Below are positions 1 to 5,895 of a DNA stretch of 9,692 nucleotides, piece by piece (positions within the stretch are counted from its first letter, which is position 1; each line of letters opens with the position of its first letter). The stretch lies in the NCBI GenBank assembly GCA_030528765.1, contig JAUMYD010000056.1:609-10300 (forward strand), written 5' to 3'. The notes beneath the pieces are model-generated. The model searched no databases. It had not been told where the DNA came from and was given only the letters and a program-made list of their open reading frames with translations. The position numbers and the translations under genes are program-made. The stretch comes from Bacillota bacterium (GTDB lineage Bacteria > Bacillota > Dehalobacteriia > UBA4068).

Positions 1-1083
1 CACATCCTCCAGCAGCTTCTTCATATAATTGGCGTTGAGCACAGCATTCTCTGCTGCCTCGGTAATGCCCTCGCTGCCCAGGGTCAGCACATAAGCCAGG
101 GCGCGGAGCACCACCAGGAAGTTGCCGTAGAAGCTCTTCACCTTGCCGATGGACTGGGGGAAATCATTGCAGAGCAGATACTGCTCTTCCTTCTTCACCA
201 CACGGGGGATGGGCAGGAAGGGGGCCAGCAGGGCTTTGCAGCCCACTGCGCCGGAGCCGGGGCCGCCGCCGCCATGGGGGGTGGAGAAGGTCTTGTGCAG
301 GTTCAGGTGGATCACGTCAAAGCCCATATCGCCGGGGCGCACCACGCCCATAACGGCGTTCAGGTTGGCGCCGTCATAGTAGCAGAGGCCGCCTGCCTCA
401 TGGACCAGACGGGTGATCTCCGTGATGTTCTTATCGAATTTACCGACGGTATTGGGGTTGGTCAGCATCAGGCCGGCGGTATCCGGGCCCAGAGCTGCCT
501 TCAGTGCTTCCAGATCCATGCAGCCGTCCGGCGCAGAGGGAATGTTCACCACGGCAAAGCCATTCATGTTGGCGGAAGCCGGGTTGGTGCCGTGAGCGGA
601 ATCGGGCACGATGATCTTCTTCCGGGCCAGATCGCCGCGGGATTCGTGATACGCCTTGATCAGGGCGATGCCGGTGAATTCACCGTGGGCGCCGGCAGCA
701 GGCTGGAAGGTCATATCATCCATGCCGGTGATGGTGCAGAGCAGCTGGGAAAGCGCATCCAGCGCCTTCAGGCAGCCCTGCATGCTGGAAACGGGCTGCA
801 GGGGGTGGATGCCGGTGAAGCCGGGCAGATTGGCCATTTCATCGTTGATCTTGGGGTTATATTTCATGGTGCAGGAGCCCAGGGGATAGAAACCATCGTT
901 CAGACCATGGGCCCGCTTGGAGAGAGCAGTATAATGCCGGGAAAGCTCCGCTTCGGAAAGCTGGGGCAGACGGGGCGCGGAACCCCGCAGCAGGGCAGCA
1001 TCAGGCTGAACTTCCGGTACATCGCTGGCAGGCAGCAGGCTCAGCCCACGGCCGCAGCGGCTTTTTTCAAAGAGCAGTTCCAT
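1..1083 (-). CDS. gcvPB: Glycine decarboxylase subunit 2 (P-protein, C-terminal half), partial
   Basis: This is the PLP-binding subunit of glycine decarboxylase, which forms the P-protein with GcvPA, decarboxylates glycine and passes the aminomethyl group to lipoylated GcvH. The first 361 codons are visible; the C-terminus lies beyond the left edge. GcvPB proteins are usually about 480-490 residues, so roughly a quarter is missing. Family landmarks are in order: NDGFYPLGSCTMKYNPK at 62-78, QPAAGAHGE at 127-135, PDSAHGTNPASAN at 160-172, YYDGANLNA at 235-243, and HLNLHKTFSTPHGGGGPG at 259-276, in which K264 is the expected PLP Schiff-base lysine. The ATG overlaps the gcvPA stop by one base (TAATG), and an AGGAGG lies in the end of gcvPA, so the two halves are translationally coupled and likely made 1:1. 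The gene is not on any computed ORF list because it has no stop in the window. The identity is secure. Confidence 0.97.
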   Translation of the reverse strand, partial: MELLFEKSRCGRGLSLLPASDVPEVQPDAALLRGSAPRLPQLSEAELSRHYTALSKRAHGLNDGFYPLGSCTMKYNPKINDEMANLPGFTGIHPLQPVSSMQGCLKALDALSQLLCTITGMDDMTFQPAAGAHGEFTGIALIKAYHESRGDLARKKIIVPDSAHGTNPASANMNGFAVVNIPSAPDGCMDLEALKAALGPDTAGLMLTNPNTVGKFDKNITEITRLVHEAGGLCYYDGANLNAVMGVVRPGDMGFDVIHLNLHKTFSTPHGGGGPGSGAVGCKALLAPFLPIPRVVKKEEQYLLCNDFPQSIGKVKSFYGNFLVVLRALAYVLTLGSEGITEAAENAVLNANYMKKLLEDV

Positions 1084-2411
1084 TATTTCGCCACCTCCTC
1101 AGCATACTGTGCCACCAGTGCGGCGACCCGATCCATTTCCGCCCGGCTGCTCTTTTCCGTGCAGCACCAGAGGCTCTGCTTATTGCCCAAAGGCAGGCCG
1201 GAGAGGACACCATGCTCTGCCAGGAAGCCTTCCAGCCCGCAGGCGCAGAAGGGCGTACGGATCACGAATTCATTGAAATACTCGCCGCTGTAAACCAGCT
1301 CCACGCCGGGGATGCGGCAAAGGGCAGCAGCCAGATAATGGGCTTTGCTGCAGCACTGGCGGGCAGCTTCCGCCAGACCTTCCGGGCCCATTGCCGCCAG
1401 ATAGACAGAGGCGGTCAGGGCGCAGAGCGCCTGGTTGGAGCAAATGCTGGAGCTGGCCTTTTCACGCTTGATGTGCTGCTCGCGTGCCTGCAGGGTCAGC
1501 ACATAGCCCCGTTTGCCATCCACATCCAGGGTCTCCCCCACGATGCGGCCGGGCAGCTGGCGGGTAAGCTCGGCCTTTGCGGCCATAAAGCCCAGGTAGG
1601 GGCCGCCGAAAGCCAAAGGCATGCCCAGAGGCTGGCCTTCGCCCACAGCGATATCCGCGCCCAGCTCTGCCGGGGTCTGGAAGAGACCCAGGGCGATGGG
1701 GTTCACGTTCAGGATGAATTTTGCGCCGGCCTGATGGGCAGCTTCCGCAAAAGCAGCGGCGTCCTCCCACTGGCCGAAATAGTTGGGGCTGGAGAGCAGC
1801 AGGCAGCTCGCATCCTCCGTCAGCAGGCCGGAAAGGGCTTCCGGATCGGTGCGGCCTTCCTTCACGGGGATCAGCTCCACCGGCACACCGGCAGAATGGC
1901 AGTAGCACTGAATGGTGCTGATGGTATCCGGGTGCAGAGCAGCGGAGACCAAAGCCTTGTTTTTCTTGCGGCTGCGGCACATGATGACTGCCTCCGCAGC
2001 GGCAGTGGCGCCGTCATAAACAGAGGCGTTGCTTACGTCCATGCCGGTGAGCTCGCAGATCATGGTCTGATACTCAAAGATGGATTGCAGAATGCCCTGG
2101 CTGATCTCTGCCTGATAGGGCGTATAGGCGGTGACGAATTCTTCCTTGCTGGTGACCTGCCTGACGATGGCGGGAATATAATGATCATAGGCACCTGCGC
2201 CGCGGAAGATGGAAGAGAATACACTGTTTTCTGCGGCCAGGCCCTCCATGGCCCGGCGAACCTCCAGCTCGGATCTCCCGGCAGGGATCTCCAGCTGCTC
2301 CAAAAGCAATTCCTGGGGCGCATCCCGGAACAGATCCTTCATGGAGGACATGCCCAGGGCAGAGAGCATCTGCTGCTGCTCCGCAGGGGTAGAAATCACA
2401 TAATGGCCCAT
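1083..2411 (-). CDS. gcvPA: Glycine decarboxylase subunit 1 (P-protein, N-terminal half)
   Basis: GcvPA is the non-PLP-lysine half of the split P-protein and assembles with GcvPB. The 442-residue length is normal for the family (about 440-450). Typical segments are YIPAIVRQV near 79-87, YTPYQAEISQG near 96-106, the TGMDVSNASVYDGATA block near 122-137, and REQHIKREKASSSICSNQAL near 311-330. As expected, there is no PLP lysine motif, which sits in GcvPB. The ATG at 2411 follows AAGGAGG with a five-base gap, and the start fits the family N-terminus (MGHYVISTPAEQQQML). The gene lies 183 bases after gcvH, with an intrinsic terminator in that gap, and its stop overlaps the gcvPB start. Split P-proteins are usual in Bacillota and Thermotogae, while proteobacteria and eukaryotes have the fused form. 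Confidence 0.97.
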   Translation of the reverse strand: MGHYVISTPAEQQQMLSALGMSSMKDLFRDAPQELLLEQLEIPAGRSELEVRRAMEGLAAENSVFSSIFRGAGAYDHYIPAIVRQVTSKEEFVTAYTPYQAEISQGILQSIFEYQTMICELTGMDVSNASVYDGATAAAEAVIMCRSRKKNKALVSAALHPDTISTIQCYCHSAGVPVELIPVKEGRTDPEALSGLLTEDASCLLLSSPNYFGQWEDAAAFAEAAHQAGAKFILNVNPIALGLFQTPAELGADIAVGEGQPLGMPLAFGGPYLGFMAAKAELTRQLPGRIVGETLDVDGKRGYVLTLQAREQHIKREKASSSICSNQALCALTASVYLAAMGPEGLAEAARQCCSKAHYLAAALCRIPGVELVYSGEYFNEFVIRTPFCACGLEGFLAEHGVLSGLPLGNKQSLWCCTEKSSRAEMDRVAALVAQYAEEVAK

Positions 2412-2449
2412 GATAGCCTCCTTGTTTTGGTCTGGTTGTGAAAAGCTCT

Positions 2450-2483
2450 AAAAAACGGGCCCGGCGGGAAAAGCCAGGCCCGT
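2450..2483 (-). terminator. Intrinsic terminator between gcvH and gcvPA
   Basis: On the minus strand, ACGGGCCTGGC (2483 to 2473) pairs with GCCGGGCCCGT (2465 to 2455). The stem has 11 pairs with a single T-G wobble, and the loop is TTTTCCC. It runs straight into six T residues (2455 to 2450). This is a textbook Rho-independent terminator by sequence. It sits inside the gcv operon, 39 bases before the gcvPA start, so part of the gcvTH transcription should stop here unless an antiterminating fold intervenes. A run reading GGCCCG (2526 to 2521) just upstream could pair with CGGGCC in the 5' arm as an alternative fold. That alternative is inference. Confidence 0.85.
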
Positions 2484-2560
2484 CCTTTGGCGGTGCTATC
2501 TTTTTTGGGAAAAGAGCGGCCGGGCCCTCTACCGCTGCAGCCTGCCCCGATCCCTTCCCT

Positions 2561-2578
2561 GCTGCCGGCTTCGGCAGC
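2561..2578 (-). repeat. Short hairpin just after gcvH
   Basis: GCTGCCG and CGGCAGC form a perfect 7-bp stem with a 4-base loop, 17 bases after the gcvH stop. No T run follows in the minus direction, so it is not an intrinsic terminator. It may protect the 3' end of a gcvTH message or be part of a longer fold that includes the downstream terminator. The role is unknown. Confidence 0.45.
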
Positions 2579-2594
2579 CTGTGGCGCAGCGGGC

Positions 2595-2972
2595 TTATTC
2601 CGCGTTAGCCACAAATGCCTCATAAGCAGCGGAATCCATCAGCTCATCCAGGCCGCTGATCTCTTCCAGCTCCACGATCCAGGCTTCATAGCAATCAGAA
2701 TTGATCAGTGCCGGATCATCTGCCAGCTCTTCGTTAACAGCCACGATGCGGCCGTTCACCGGAGCATATACATCGGAAACGGCTTTCACAGATTCGATAT
2801 CGGTGAAGGCTTCACCGGCGGTGAGCATATCACCTTCTTCGGGCAGATTCACGAAAACGATATCGCCCATCTCATGCTGTGCGAAATCAGAGAGACCCAC
2901 GCGAACATGATCCCCTTCAACTTTGACCCATTCGTGAGTTTTGGAATAGAGCAGACCTTGCATAATGTTCAT
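2595..2972 (-). CDS. gcvH: Glycine cleavage system H protein
   Basis: GcvH is the small lipoyl carrier protein that shuttles the aminomethyl group from the P-protein to GcvT and its electrons to the L-protein. At 125 residues it has the normal family length. The N-terminus YSKTHEWVKVEGDHVRVGLS (9-28) and the lipoylation site DIESVKAVSD (58-67, with K63 as the lipoyl lysine) are typical, as is VYAPVNGRIVAVNEEL (68-83). The ATG at 2972 follows AGGAGGG with a 7-base gap; the later ATG at codon 4 is worse placed. It stands 103 bases after gcvT in the same direction. No lipoate ligase or lipoyl synthase is present in the window, so the modification enzyme must be elsewhere. Confidence 0.98.
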   Translation of the reverse strand: MNIMQGLLYSKTHEWVKVEGDHVRVGLSDFAQHEMGDIVFVNLPEEGDMLTAGEAFTDIESVKAVSDVYAPVNGRIVAVNEELADDPALINSDCYEAWIVELEEISGLDELMDSAAYEAFVANAE

Positions 2973-3039
2973 TTGTATACCCTCCTGAAAGTTTTGCTTT
3001 ATAGTTTAAATTTTTTCTCTTCTTATTCTGCCATGGGAA

Positions 3040-3057
3040 GCCTGCATCCCGGCAGGC
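3040..3057 (-). repeat. Hairpin in the gcvT-gcvH spacer
   Basis: In the 103-base gap between gcvT and gcvH, GCCTGC and GCAGGC form a 6-bp stem with a 6-base loop. A second GCCTGC copy shifted by four bases allows an alternative register. The bases that follow are not a T run, so this is not an intrinsic terminator. The rest of the gap is A/T-rich (about 2990-3030) and ends in the strong gcvH ribosome binding site. Confidence 0.35.
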
Positions 3058-3075
3058 AGGCCCCGGAAAAGACAA

Positions 3076-4173
3076 TTACTTCTCGCGCTTATAGAAGGGC
3101 AGCTTCACCACTTCAGCGCTGATCCTGCGGCCGCGGACCTCCACCTCCATCTGGGTGCCCACTTCTTTAAAGGCAGCATCCACCAGCGCCATAGCCACAG
3201 GCATGCCCAGATAGGGGCAGTGGGTCCCGGAGGTGCTGTGGCCGATCTTCTGCTCGCCCACATAGACATCACAGTGCTCACGGACGATGCCGCGGCCGGT
3301 GATCTTCAGGCCCACACGGGCGCGGGGGCGGCCAATGGCTTCGATGGCAGCCTTGCCGATGAAATCTTCCTTCCCCATCTTCACAGCCCAGCCCAGACCG
3401 GTCTCCCAGGGGCTGATGCTCTCATCCATCTCATGACCGTAAAGGGGCATGGCAGCTTCCATGCGCAGGGTATCCCGGGCGCCCAGGCCGCAGGGGATCA
3501 GGCCGAATTCCGCGCCTGCCTCCAGCAGCTTGTTCCAAAGAGCGGGGGCTTCCGCATTGCTGCAGTAAAGCTCAAAGCCATCCTCACCGGTATAGCCGGT
3601 GCGGGAGATCAGGCAGTCAATGCCGCCCACCGGGGCTTTCCGCACGAAGGTATAGTTTTTCTGGGGGATATCGCCTTCCGCAGCCAGCTTCTTCAGCACA
3701 GCTTCGGCCAGGGGGCCCTGCAGCGCGATCTGGGCCACTTCATCGGAAATATCCTTCAGCTGCACATCGCCCTTCAGATTTTTCTGCATCCATTCCACGT
3801 CCTTGTGGCGGTTGGAGGCATTCACCACGATATAATAAAGATTGTCCTCCAGCTTATACACCAGCAGGTCATCCACAACACCGCCGTTTTCATAGCACAT
3901 GGGGCTATAGCGGACGAAGCCGTCTGCCAGATCACTGTAATCATTGGTCATCAGATTCTGCAGATTGGCCAGGGCATCCGGGCCGGAAAGGATGACTTCC
4001 CCCATATGGGAAACATCAAACATACCCACCTTTTCCCGGACGGCCATATGCTCGGTGATGACGCCGCTCTGCTCATACTGCACCGGCAGCTCATAGCCGG
4101 CAAAGGGAACGATCTTCCCGCCGGCAGCCAGATGGCAGTCATACAAAGGCGTGCGTAAGAGTTTTTCTTCCAT
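3076..4173 (-). CDS. gcvT: Glycine cleavage system T protein (aminomethyltransferase)
   Basis: GcvT releases ammonia from the aminomethyl-lipoyl group on GcvH and transfers the one-carbon unit to tetrahydrofolate, giving 5,10-methylene-THF. The 365 residues match the family length. Visible motifs are the N-terminal RTPLYDCHLAAGGKIVPFAG (7-26), FDVSHMGE (52-59), NGGVVDDLLVY (97-107, with D101 at the position of the catalytic aspartate), VVNASNRHKD (116-125), RTGYTGEDGFELY (191-203) and LGARDTLRMEAAMPLYGHE (230-248). The C-terminal barrel ends in VVKLPFYKREK. The ATG at 4173 follows GGGAGG with a 9-base gap. It is the first certain gene after the glycine riboswitch, but lies 173 bases beyond the terminator, which is unusually far. 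Confidence 0.98.
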   Translation of the reverse strand: MEEKLLRTPLYDCHLAAGGKIVPFAGYELPVQYEQSGVITEHMAVREKVGMFDVSHMGEVILSGPDALANLQNLMTNDYSDLADGFVRYSPMCYENGGVVDDLLVYKLEDNLYYIVVNASNRHKDVEWMQKNLKGDVQLKDISDEVAQIALQGPLAEAVLKKLAAEGDIPQKNYTFVRKAPVGGIDCLISRTGYTGEDGFELYCSNAEAPALWNKLLEAGAEFGLIPCGLGARDTLRMEAAMPLYGHEMDESISPWETGLGWAVKMGKEDFIGKAAIEAIGRPRARVGLKITGRGIVREHCDVYVGEQKIGHSTSGTHCPYLGMPVAMALVDAAFKEVGTQMEVEVRGRRISAEVVKLPFYKREK

Positions 4174-4224
4174 AACAGATTACCTCCCATCAGAATTAAG
4201 ATAAAAAGGGATGATGCCAATAGT

Positions 4225-4263
4225 CTATCAATAAAGCATACAAACTATCACATTAAACGATAG
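4225..4263. repeat. Repeated CTATCA motifs upstream of gcvT
   Basis: CTATCA occurs at 4225-4230 and again at 4245-4250, exactly 20 bases apart (about two helical turns). An inverted CGATAG stands at 4258-4263. The stretch is AT-rich compared with its surroundings and lies between the riboswitch terminator and gcvT. It could be a protein-binding site or remnants of a second promoter region, but short AT-rich repeats also arise by chance. I see no clear -35/-10 pair here. Confidence 0.25.
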
Positions 4264-4331
4264 ATCCCCAAAAAACAAAAATAGACCCCGCTGCAATATG
4301 CTTGTTCGCATTGTTTGGCAGGGCTTCCCAT
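4248..4331 (-). CDS. Possible small ORF behind the riboswitch (27 aa)
   Basis: ATG at 4331 opens a 27-codon frame ending in TGA at 4248, reading MGSPAKQCEQAYCSGVYFCF followed by LGIYRLM. It has a well-placed ribosome binding site: AGGAG (4345 to 4341) lies 9 bases before the ATG, directly after the T run of the riboswitch terminator. That is where the first gene controlled by such a switch usually begins. The product would contain three cysteines and a hydrophobic C-terminal half. I recognise no family. It could be a real small protein, a leader peptide affecting gcvT, or a chance frame next to a leftover ribosome binding site. Confidence 0.28.
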   Translation of the reverse strand: MGSPAKQCEQAYCSGVYFCFLGIYRLM

Positions 4332-4346
4332 AAGAAATCACTCCTG

Positions 4347-4386
4347 AAAAAAAATACGGAGGCAGAGCAAAACAGCCTGCCTCCGT
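4347..4386 (-). terminator. Expression-platform terminator of the glycine riboswitch
   Basis: On the minus strand, ACGGAGGCAG (4386 to 4377) and CTGCCTCCGT (4365 to 4356) form a perfect 10-bp stem with an 11-base loop. One base (A) separates it from eight consecutive T residues (4354 to 4347). The 5' arm contains CGGAG (4385 to 4381), the same bases that close the outer helix of aptamer II, so the two structures cannot coexist. Glycine binding should block this terminator and allow transcription of gcvT. Confidence 0.93.
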
Positions 4387-4570
4387 TGATTAGCCTGAAA
4401 GATTTTCACGGTCGGCAATGCATCTGATCGTGTTTGCTTCTTCGGCGATATGGCAAAAGCCATGATACTTTCCGGAGTTTCGTCCGCTGCCGGTCCTGGA
4501 GCCTGAGAGTTTTTGCATCCCCTTCGGCGCTGCGGCCAGCCGCAGTCTCTCCCGGCAGCATCATACGAAA
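4381..4570 (-). promoter_or_regulatory. Tandem glycine riboswitch (two aptamers plus kink-turn)
   Basis: Both aptamers carry the conserved core. Aptamer I has GGGAGAGAC (4553 to 4545), CGCCGAAG (4529 to 4522) and CTCTCAGGC (4509 to 4501). Aptamer II has GGAAAG near 4472, CGCCGAAG (4447 to 4440) and CTTTCAGGC (4401 to 4393). The outer helix of aptamer I is GCTGCCGG (4559 to 4552) with CCGGCAGC (4493 to 4486); that of aptamer II is CTCCG (4477 to 4473) with CGGAG (4385 to 4381). The leader TTTCG (4570 to 4566) pairs with the linker CGAAA (4482 to 4478), next to a TAT bulge and tandem G-A pairs, which is a kink-turn. The family (Rfam RF00504) binds glycine cooperatively and commonly controls gcv operons. 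Here the overlap with the terminator predicts an ON switch. Confidence 0.96.
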
Positions 4571-4610
4571 TATATGTATTCAAGCCATATACCGGCTTTT
4601 TGACACCCAC

Positions 4611-4639
4611 ATGTTACCATCATCTTTCAGCCTTGTCAA
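4611..4639 (-). promoter_or_regulatory. Sigma-A-type promoter of the gcv operon
   Basis: On the minus strand a perfect TTGACA (4639 to 4634) is followed after exactly 17 bases by TAACAT (4616 to 4611), a 4-of-6 match to TATAAT. Transcription would begin near 4604, about 34 bases before the first paired base of the riboswitch kink-turn, which is a sensible leader. The -35 box lies within the small inverted repeat CCTTGTCAAGG (4631-4641), a possible but unproven operator. Confidence 0.75.
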
Positions 4640-4645
4640 GGGCAA

Positions 4646-4659
4646 ATGAAAATTTTCAT
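4646..4659. promoter_or_regulatory. 14-bp perfect palindrome upstream of the gcv promoter
   Basis: ATGAAAATTTTCAT is a perfect 14-bp palindrome that ends 6 bases upstream of the -35 box. Its A/T core could act as an UP element or curved DNA, and its symmetry suits a dimeric regulator. No known binding motif is recognised. Between it and the larC stop lies only a GC-rich stretch (4661-4676) that can form a short hairpin without a good T run, so larC has no strong intrinsic terminator. Confidence 0.4.
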
Positions 4660-4710
4660 CCCCCCGCTGGGCTGGGGCTTCGTCTTTCAAAACCGTGATT
4701 CCGGCAGCGC

Positions 4711-5895
4711 TCAGCCCTCTTCCCCGCGGAGCTCACTATAGGCGGCAGTAAGGGCAGCCGCATAAACTTCCTTAAAGGGGACACCGGCCTGTGCAGCGGC
4801 AGCCCGGGCGCTCTCCGCCTCCGGTGCAATGTTATTGCCGCTGATCTTCACCGCCACCTTCCCGTATTGGGTGTAGACATTGATGATGTTCCGTTCCGCC
4901 ACCAAGCGGCGTTCCCGGTTCACCCGGCAGCCGATGGAGCCGGTTTCCGCAAAGATCAGGCAGGCAAATTTATCCGCCTGTCCCTCTGGGACGATCATCT
5001 GCAGCTGCCAGGCGGGGCGGCCTTTCTTCATCAGCAGCGGGCTGTAGCACATATCCATGGCGCCCATGGCAAAGGCCTTTTCCCAGAGCACCGCCAGCGT
5101 CTCACCGCTGCTGTCATCAATATTGGTGCGAAGCACATCCACCACATCCCGGTGGTAAACACGGCGCTCGCTATCCCCCAGGATCAGGTGGACAGCATTG
5201 GGCTGAGACAGCTCCCGATGGCCCGCACCACGTCCATGACAAAGGATGCCGAAGGCCGGCGGCGGGATCTGCTTTGCCCCCATGGCCTTCAGCAGGGCGG
5301 CACCGGTGGGGGTGATCAGCTCCCCTTCCAAAGTGCTGCCATGCACCTTCATCCCCAGCAGAAGATTGGCCACAGCAGGGGCCGGCACAGGCAGGCGCCC
5401 GTGCGCACAATCCACCCAGCCCCGGCTCAGCGGCAGCTCTGAGCAATACACCTGCTCCACCTGCAGCTGATGCAAAGCCAGGGAGACAGCACAGATATCC
5501 AGAATGGAATCCACCGCGCCCACCTCATGGAAATGTACCTCTTCGATATCACAGCCGTGGGCAGCAGCCTCTGCCTGAGCCAGGATCTGAAAGGTAAGCA
5601 GGGCCCGCTCCTCCGCAGCCGGAGGGAAGCCCGCATCCTGGATCAGCTTCCGGATATCCGAAAGATGCCGGTGCTGATGCTGGTGGGGGTATTCGATATC
5701 CACCTGCATGGCCATGATGCCATGCTGAGAGATCTTCTCTGCCTTCAGCTCCCAGGGGCCCAGATCCAGCTTCCGCAGCTCCCGCAGAATGGGTTCCAGC
5801 TCTGCACCGCAATCCAGAAGCCCGGCCAGCAGCATATCCCCGGCCAGGCCAGTGGGTGCATCAATATACAAAAGCTCAGCGATCAAAGGAGCCAC
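4711..5895 (-). CDS. larC: LarC: nickel insertion into the lactate racemase cofactor
   Basis: LarC is the CTP-dependent cyclometallase that inserts nickel into pyridinium-3,5-bisthiocarboxylic acid mononucleotide, giving the nickel-pincer (NPN) cofactor of LarA-type enzymes. I start it at GTG 5895, giving 394 residues: GGAGGG stands 8 bases upstream and the resulting N-terminus (YIDAPTGLAGDM at 10-21) matches the family. The upstream extension to 6027 is the larE sequence in another frame. Motifs: the histidine-rich HQHQHRHLSDI (71-81), FHEVGAVDS (122-130), LPVPAPA (168-174), ITPTGAALL (194-202), NIDDSSGE (258-265) and LMKKGRPAW (288-296). Unlike Lactiplantibacillus plantarum, where larC1 and larC2 are joined by frameshifting, this gene is one open frame. 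It overlaps larE by 20 bases and is probably translationally coupled to it. Confidence 0.95.
   Translation of the reverse strand: MAPLIAELLYIDAPTGLAGDMLLAGLLDCGAELEPILRELRKLDLGPWELKAEKISQHGIMAMQVDIEYPHQHQHRHLSDIRKLIQDAGFPPAAEERALLTFQILAQAEAAAHGCDIEEVHFHEVGAVDSILDICAVSLALHQLQVEQVYCSELPLSRGWVDCAHGRLPVPAPAVANLLLGMKVHGSTLEGELITPTGAALLKAMGAKQIPPPAFGILCHGRGAGHRELSQPNAVHLILGDSERRVYHRDVVDVLRTNIDDSSGETLAVLWEKAFAMGAMDMCYSPLLMKKGRPAWQLQMIVPEGQADKFACLIFAETGSIGCRVNRERRLVAERNIINVYTQYGKVAVKISGNNIAPEAESARAAAAQAGVPFKEVYAAALTAAYSELRGEEG

Noticed and set aside
274..1293. Long plus-strand frame (339 codons) opposite gcvPB and the end of gcvPA
   Set aside because: It is antisense to conserved glycine decarboxylase sequence, has no ribosome binding site and no recognisable domain; it results from codon bias in the real genes.
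1212..2441. Long plus-strand frame (409 codons) opposite gcvPA
   Set aside because: Fully antisense to a full-length, family-typical gcvPA; composition is Gly/Ala/His/Gln-rich noise.
2396..2623. Minus-strand 75-codon frame across the gcvH-gcvPA gap
   Set aside because: It overlaps the ends of both genes, runs through the terminator hairpin and has no ribosome binding site.
3220..4158. Plus-strand frame (312 codons) opposite gcvT
   Set aside because: Antisense shadow of gcvT with no start signal and no family features.
4338..4610. Minus-strand 90-codon frame over the riboswitch
   Set aside because: The sequence is explained base by base by the tandem aptamers and terminator.
4661..4676. GC-rich hairpin after larC as a terminator
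   Set aside because: The stem is only about 4 bp with a bulged extension, and the nearest T run is about 10 bases away and only four long.
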